From the NCBI GenBank assembly GCA_041547565.1, contig JBFEUI010000026.1:1-30537 (forward strand): a stretch of 30,537 nt of DNA, read 5' to 3'. Below, piece by piece: positions 25,456-30,537 of this stretch. Numbering within the stretch: the stretch's first letter is position 1; each line of letters opens with the position of its first letter. This stretch comes from JBFEUI01 sp041547565 (GTDB lineage: Bacteria > Pseudomonadota > Gammaproteobacteria > Thiohalomonadales > Thiohalomonadaceae). Below the pieces are notes generated by a model that ran no database searches, was not told the DNA's origin, and worked only from the letters and a program-made list of their open reading frames with translations. The position numbers were made by a program, and so were the translations under genes.

Positions 25456-27150
25456 GTGGAATTGACAGGTGCCGAGATCATCGTGCGCTTTTTGAAGGAC
25501 GAAGGTGTTGAGCACCTTTTTGGCTACCCCGGTGGCGCCGTCCTCCATATTTATGATGAGCTATATAAACAGGATGCGGTGAAGCACATCCTGACACGCC
25601 ATGAGCAGGCGGCGACCCATGCCGCGGACGGCTATGCCCGTTCCACCGGTAAACCGGGTGTGGTGCTGGTGACCTCCGGCCCCGGTGCCACCAATGCGGT
25701 AACCGGTATCGCCACGGCCTATCTCGACTCCATCCCCATGGTGGTGATCACCGGTCAGGTCCCGACCAGCCTGATCGGTAACGATGCCTTCCAGGAGGTC
25801 GATGCGGTGGGTATCACGCGCCCCTGTGTCAAACACAACTTCCTGGTCAAGGATGTCAAGGACCTGGCGAGCACATTGAAAAAGGCCTTCTACATCGCCA
25901 CCACGGGACGTCCCGGCCCGGTAGTGGTCGACGTGCCGAAGGATGTTACGGCGGATCGGACCAAATACACCTATCCGAAGCGCATCAGCATGCGTTCCTA
26001 CAATCCCGTGGTGAAGGGACACAAGGGACAGATCAAGCGTGCGGTGAACATGATGCTCAAGGCCAAGCGCCCGGTGATCTACACCGGCGGCGGCGTGATT
26101 CTGGACAATGCGGCCAAGTCGTTGACCGACCTGGCCAGGCACTTGGGCTTCCCGGTGACCAATACCTCGATGGGACTGGGCGGCTATCCTGCCACCGACA
26201 AGCAGTTTCTCGGCATGCTGGGGATGCACGGTACCTACGAGGCCAACATGGCCATCTCGCACTGCGATGTGCTGATCGCCATCGGCGCCCGCTTCGATGA
26301 CCGCGTGACCGGCAATATCGAGAAATTCGCGCCACGGGCGAAGATCGTCCACGTCGATATCGACCCGGCGTCAATTTCCAAGAACGTGAAGGTCGACGTA
26401 CCCATCGTCGGCGGGGTGAATACCGTCGTCAAGGACATGATGAAGCTGATCGACGAGAGCGAGCATGCGGTGGATGCCGATGCCATCGGCAAGTGGTGGG
26501 AACAGATTGACGAGTGGCGTGCCAAGGAGTGCCTGAAATATCCAACGGATAGCAAGGTCATCAAGCCGCAGCAGGTGGTCGAGGCGCTCTACAAGGTGAC
26601 CCGCGGCGAAGCCTTTGTGACCTCGGATGTGGGCCAGCACCAGATGTGGGCGGCGCAGTTCTACAAGTTTGACAAGCCGCGCCGCTGGATCAACTCCGGC
26701 GGCCTCGGCACAATGGGATTCGGCCTGCCCGCGGCGATGGGGGTGCAGGTGGCTCACCCGAAGTCCAAGGTGGCCTGCATCACGGGTGACGGCAGTATCC
26801 AGATGAACATTCAGGACCTGGCCACCTGTCTGCAGTACAACCTGCCGGTCAAGATCCTCTGCCTGAACAACGGCTACCTCGGCATGGTGCGCCAGTGGCA
26901 GGAGTTTTTCTACGAGGAGCGCTATTCCCAGGTCACCATGGAGGTGCAACCCGACTTTGTAAAGCTGGCCGAGGCCTATGGCCATGTGGGCATGGAGATC
27001 AAGGACCCGGCCGATGTCGAGGAGGCGATCAAGGAGGCCTTCAAGATGAAGGACAGGCTGGTATTTATGAACTTCGTGACCGATCCGACCGAGAATGTCT
27101 ACCCCATGGTGCCTGCCGGTGCCGGTCTTGAGGAGATGATACTGATATGA
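25456..27150 (+). CDS. ilvB: Acetolactate synthase large (catalytic) subunit
   Basis: 564 residues, full length for the IlvB/IlvI catalytic subunit. It condenses two pyruvates, or pyruvate with 2-ketobutyrate, in the first common step of valine, leucine and isoleucine synthesis. Visible are the catalytic Glu in RHEQAATHAADGYAR (residue ~50), VTSGPGATNAVTGIATAY, FAD-domain segments in the middle, and the thiamine diphosphate motif GDGSIQMNIQDLATCLQY with LCLNNGYLGMV. GTG 25456 is chosen since GGGAG lies 9 nt upstream and it yields the family start VELTGAEIIV; an earlier in-frame start would place the leader hairpin inside the gene. The stop overlaps ilvH (ATGA). It may equally be named ilvI. 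Confidence 0.97.
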   Translation: MELTGAEIIVRFLKDEGVEHLFGYPGGAVLHIYDELYKQDAVKHILTRHEQAATHAADGYARSTGKPGVVLVTSGPGATNAVTGIATAYLDSIPMVVITGQVPTSLIGNDAFQEVDAVGITRPCVKHNFLVKDVKDLASTLKKAFYIATTGRPGPVVVDVPKDVTADRTKYTYPKRISMRSYNPVVKGHKGQIKRAVNMMLKAKRPVIYTGGGVILDNAAKSLTDLARHLGFPVTNTSMGLGGYPATDKQFLGMLGMHGTYEANMAISHCDVLIAIGARFDDRVTGNIEKFAPRAKIVHVDIDPASISKNVKVDVPIVGGVNTVVKDMMKLIDESEHAVDADAIGKWWEQIDEWRAKECLKYPTDSKVIKPQQVVEALYKVTRGEAFVTSDVGQHQMWAAQFYKFDKPRRWINSGGLGTMGFGLPAAMGVQVAHPKSKVACITGDGSIQMNIQDLATCLQYNLPVKILCLNNGYLGMVRQWQEFFYEERYSQVTMEVQPDFVKLAEAYGHVGMEIKDPADVEEAIKEAFKMKDRLVFMNFVTDPTENVYPMVPAGAGLEEMILI

Positions 27151-27641
27151 GACGCATTATCTCCATACTGATGGAAAATGAGGCGGGCGCGCTGTCACGG
27201 GTTGCCGGCCTGTTCTCGGCGCGCGGTTACAATATTGAATCACTGACCGTGGCGGTGACCGAGGACCCTTCACTGTCGCGCCTGACGCTGGTGACGCGCG
27301 GCTCGGATGAGATCATCGAGCAGATCACCAAGCAGTTGAACAAACTGGTCGACGTGGTGAAGCTGCTGGACCTGACCGAGGGCGCCCACATCGAGCGCGA
27401 GCTGATGATGATCAAGGTCAAGGCATCGAGCGGCACCCAGCGCGAAGAGATCAAGCGCATGGCCGACATCTTCCGCGGCAACATTATCGATGTCACCGAT
27501 TCGACCTATACCATCGAACTGACCGGTGACAGCGACAAACTGGATGCCTTTATCGATGCGCTGAAGTCCGCCGATATCCTCGAGACGGTGCGCAGCGGTG
27601 TCTCCGGCATCTCCCGTGGCGAGAAGAGCGTCCATATCTGA
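27147..27641 (+). CDS. ilvH: Acetolactate synthase small (regulatory) subunit
   Basis: 164 residues, standard for IlvH/IlvN of the long type. The N-terminal ACT domain begins RRIISILMENEAGALSRVAG and continues with RGYNIESLTVAVTEDPSLSR; it binds valine for feedback inhibition. The C-terminal half (from ~78, MMIKVKASSGTQREEIKRM) activates the large subunit. The start ATG overlaps the ilvB stop by 4 bp, so the two subunits are made together. It is followed after about 50 bp by ilvC. Confidence 0.97.
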   Translation: MRRIISILMENEAGALSRVAGLFSARGYNIESLTVAVTEDPSLSRLTLVTRGSDEIIEQITKQLNKLVDVVKLLDLTEGAHIERELMMIKVKASSGTQREEIKRMADIFRGNIIDVTDSTYTIELTGDSDKLDAFIDALKSADILETVRSGVSGISRGEKSVHI

Positions 27642-28709
<1,068 letters not shown>

Positions 28710-28733
28710 ATCTCTTTCCCCGCACAGCCGAAA

Positions 28734-28767
28734 AGCCGGATGTTCCTGGAACATCCGGCTTTTTTTG
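28734..28767 (+). terminator. Intrinsic terminator of ilvBHC
   Basis: AGCCGGATGTT (28734-28744) pairs perfectly with AACATCCGGCT (28750-28760) around CCTGG, followed by seven T. It starts 25 bp after the ilvC stop. Confidence 0.94.
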
Positions 28768-28873
28768 TTCTGAACAGCCCGGTATATCGATGCGCGGGGA
28801 AGGGCTCGGGTGCTGATGACTTTACGACACGCATCACTTAGCGTCTTGGCTGCTTTGCGGTAAACTGTTGCCT

Positions 28874-29629
28874 ATGGAAAAAGATACCCGACGACATCGC
28901 GGCATCTACCTGCTGCCCAACCTGTTTACCACCGCGGCACTGTTTGCCGGTTTCTATGCCATTGTCGGCGCGATGAATGGCCGGTTTGAGGCGGCGGCGG
29001 TGGCGATCTTCATCGCCATGGTACTGGACGGACTCGATGGCCGTGTTGCGCGCATGACCAACACCCAGAGTGAGTTCGGCGCCGAATACGACAGCCTGGC
29101 CGACATGGTCTCCTTTGGCCTGGCGCCGGCACTGGTCGCCTACGAGTGGGCGCTGTCCGGGCTGGGCAAGTTCGGTTGGCTGGCCGCCTTTGTCTACACC
29201 GCGGGTGCCGCCCTGCGCCTGGCCCGTTTCAATACCCAGGTGGGCACGGCCGACAAACGCTATTTTCAGGGGCTGGCCAGTCCCTCGGCGGCGGCCATCG
29301 TCGCCGGCATGGTCTGGGTGGGTGTCGATTACGGTATCCGCGGGGCGGACGTGAAGGTCGGTGCGGCCATCCTGACGCTCGCCTGTGGCCTGCTGATGGT
29401 CAGCAATATGCGCTACTACAGCTTCAAGGACCTCGATTTCAAGGGCAAGGTGCCCTTTTTTGCACTGCTGGTGGTGGTGTTCCTTTTCGTGCTGATTACC
29501 GTTCATCCGCCAACTGTCCTGTTTGGCGCTTTTCTGCTCTATGCCCTGTCCGGCATCGTCACTACGATACTGCTGATCAAGCGTGGGCGCCGCCTAAGCG
29601 GTGAAGAGACGACCTCAGAGAACAAATAA
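28874..29629 (+). CDS. pssA: CDP-diacylglycerol--serine O-phosphatidyltransferase
   Basis: About 251 residues with several membrane helices. This is the integral-membrane type of PssA, making phosphatidylserine from CDP-diacylglycerol and serine, the precursor of phosphatidylethanolamine. The N-terminus has IYLLPNLFTTAALFAGFYA, and the CDP-alcohol motif is complete in VLDGLDGRVARMT with FGAEYDSLADMVSFG. A second block, GAALRLARFN, is typical of PssA. ATG 28874 is preferred to TTG 28868. It lies between ilvC and leuA, a common arrangement in gamma- and betaproteobacteria, but after a terminator, so it probably has its own promoter. Confidence 0.95.
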   Translation: MEKDTRRHRGIYLLPNLFTTAALFAGFYAIVGAMNGRFEAAAVAIFIAMVLDGLDGRVARMTNTQSEFGAEYDSLADMVSFGLAPALVAYEWALSGLGKFGWLAAFVYTAGAALRLARFNTQVGTADKRYFQGLASPSAAAIVAGMVWVGVDYGIRGADVKVGAAILTLACGLLMVSNMRYYSFKDLDFKGKVPFFALLVVVFLFVLITVHPPTVLFGAFLLYALSGIVTTILLIKRGRRLSGEETTSENK

Positions 29630-29671
29630 GCCAGGTCCGTGCCTGCTGTAGCGGATGCAGGCCAACCTGGC
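29630..29671 (+). other. Nested stem-loop between pssA and leuA
   Basis: Outer arms GCCAGGT (29630-29636) and ACCTGGC (29665-29671) enclose inner arms GCCTGC (29641-29646) and GCAGGC (29657-29662), giving an interrupted hairpin that starts one base after the pssA stop. A T-run comes only 20 bp later. It may be a transcript-end structure or part of the leuA leader. Confidence 0.45.
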
Positions 29672-29751
29672 GGCCGGCAGCAGCATTAGCGTTTTTGTTT
29701 CGAATTCTCCATGCCTTCGGTAAGATGGCGTGAAACCATGGAGTACTATTT

Positions 29752-30537
29752 ATGAGCGACAAGTTGTTCATCTTTGACACCACCTTGCGTGACGGTGAGC
29801 AAAGTCCCGGCGCCTCCATGACCCGGGATGAGAAGGTGCGCATCGCCAGGGCGCTGGAGAAGATGCGGGTGGATATTATCGAGGCCGGTTTTCCCATCGC
29901 CAGCCCGGGTGACTTCGAGGCGGTCAAGGCGGTGGCCGATACCATCAAGGAGAGTACCGTCTGCGGCTTGGCTCGGGCGCTGGACAAGGATATCGACCGT
30001 GCCGGCGAGGCGCTCAAGGGGGCCAACTCCGGACGCATTCACACCTTTATCGCCACCTCGCCGATTCACATGGAGCGCAAGCTGCGCATGAATCCTGACC
30101 AGGTGGTGGCGCAGGCGGTGCATGCGGTCAAACGTGCCCGCAACTACACCGACAACGTGGAGTTCTCCGCCGAGGATGCCGGCCGTTCCGATATCGATTT
30201 TCTCTGTCGCATCTTCGAGGCGGTGATTGACGCCGGCGCCACCACGCTGAATGTGCCGGATACGGTCGGCTACGCCATGCCCAGCCAGTTTGGCGAGACG
30301 ATACGGACGCTGATCGAGCGTATCCCCAACGCCGACAAGGCCATCTTTTCGGTCCACTGCCACAACGACCTGGGACTGGCCGTGGCCAACTCGCTCTCTG
30401 CCGTGTGCAATGGTGCCCGTCAGGTCGAGTGCACCATCAACGGTCTGGGGGAGCGCGCCGGCAACGCCTCGCTGGAAGAGGTGGTGATGGCGGTGCGCAC
30501 CCGTCCCGACTTTTTCAGCTGCACCACCGACATCGAC
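29752..30537 (+). CDS. leuA: 2-isopropylmalate synthase, N-terminal part
   Basis: The first 262 codons are present; the gene runs off the window. It condenses acetyl-CoA with 2-ketoisovalerate, the first step specific to leucine. The TIM-barrel catalytic domain shows [16 protein letters not shown] at the start, [12 protein letters not shown] in the middle, and the metal-binding [14 protein letters not shown] plus [14 protein letters not shown] near the truncation. The ATG at 29752 has GGAG about 9 nt upstream and gives [12 protein letters not shown], the expected N-terminus. The regulatory C-terminal domain that binds leucine lies outside the window. It is placed after pssA and the ilv operon, completing a branched-chain amino acid block. 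Confidence 0.97.
   Translation, partial: MSDKLFIFDTTLRDGEQSPGASMTRDEKVRIARALEKMRVDIIEAGFPIASPGDFEAVKAVADTIKESTVCGLARALDKDIDRAGEALKGANSGRIHTFIATSPIHMERKLRMNPDQVVAQAVHAVKRARNYTDNVEFSAEDAGRSDIDFLCRIFEAVIDAGATTLNVPDTVGYAMPSQFGETIRTLIERIPNADKAIFSVHCHNDLGLAVANSLSAVCNGARQVECTINGLGERAGNASLEEVVMAVRTRPDFFSCTTDID

Noticed and set aside
26371..26985. Long minus-strand frame opposite ilvB
   Set aside because: It lies entirely inside the thiamine diphosphate domain of ilvB on the other strand and shows no recognisable domain.

Overview
The window is a dense, GC-rich stretch of chromosome from a gammaproteobacterium. Several gene orders typical of that class support this: apbC/mrp next to dcd; purN-purM divergent from a block running DUF2066, CDP-alcohol phosphatidyltransferase, AI-2E transporter and hda; arsC-wrbA-DUF2069; a lytic transglycosylase beside proS; and ilvB-ilvH-ilvC-pssA-leuA. 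The LysM/DUF4398 lipoproteins and the short intergenic repeats suggest an environmental lineage of the Chromatiales or sulfur-oxidiser grade, but that placement is only an impression. I see no rRNA, tRNA, insertion sequence, prophage or CRISPR array.

Layout. 1-859: the 3' end of apbC with its terminator, then dcd. 902-7983: an envelope region. It holds a PAP2-like lipoprotein on the minus strand, divergent from a tight plus-strand cluster of a membrane PHP protein, a GT39 glycosyltransferase, a PAP2-UPF0104 fusion and a GT9 glycosyltransferase. 8137-9405: a PAS-PAS-GGDEF diguanylate cyclase. 9398-11100 (minus): purM-purN. 11218-14701: DUF2066 protein, CDP-alcohol phosphatidyltransferase, AI-2E permease and hda, mostly overlapping. 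14706-16029 (minus): arsC-like, wrbA-like and DUF2069 genes. 16162-17233: two related DUF4398 lipoproteins, the second with a LysM domain. 17237-17628: a repeat-bearing intergenic region, the only gene-poor stretch over 300 bp. 17629-18171: UPF0114 membrane protein. 18262-21682: two thioredoxin-fold proteins, a TolC-like outer-membrane factor, an HlyD-like adaptor and acylphosphatase in one tight run. 21748-25179 (minus): lytic transglycosylase, proS, an MIF-like tautomerase and a DUF4124 protein, with a structured repeat element between proS and the tautomerase. 25357-30537: the branched-chain amino acid block ilvB-ilvH-ilvC, then pssA and a truncated leuA.

Most of the window is housekeeping metabolism: nucleotides, branched-chain amino acids, phosphatidylserine, tRNA charging and replication control. 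The less ordinary parts are the four-gene envelope cluster with its PAP2-UPF0104 fusion, the redox-plus-efflux operon that has no inner-membrane pump, a recurring TTGAC(A/T)-N17/18-TAGCTT promoter-like pattern, a terminator hairpin just downstream of a predicted ilvB promoter, and two kinds of non-coding repeat.
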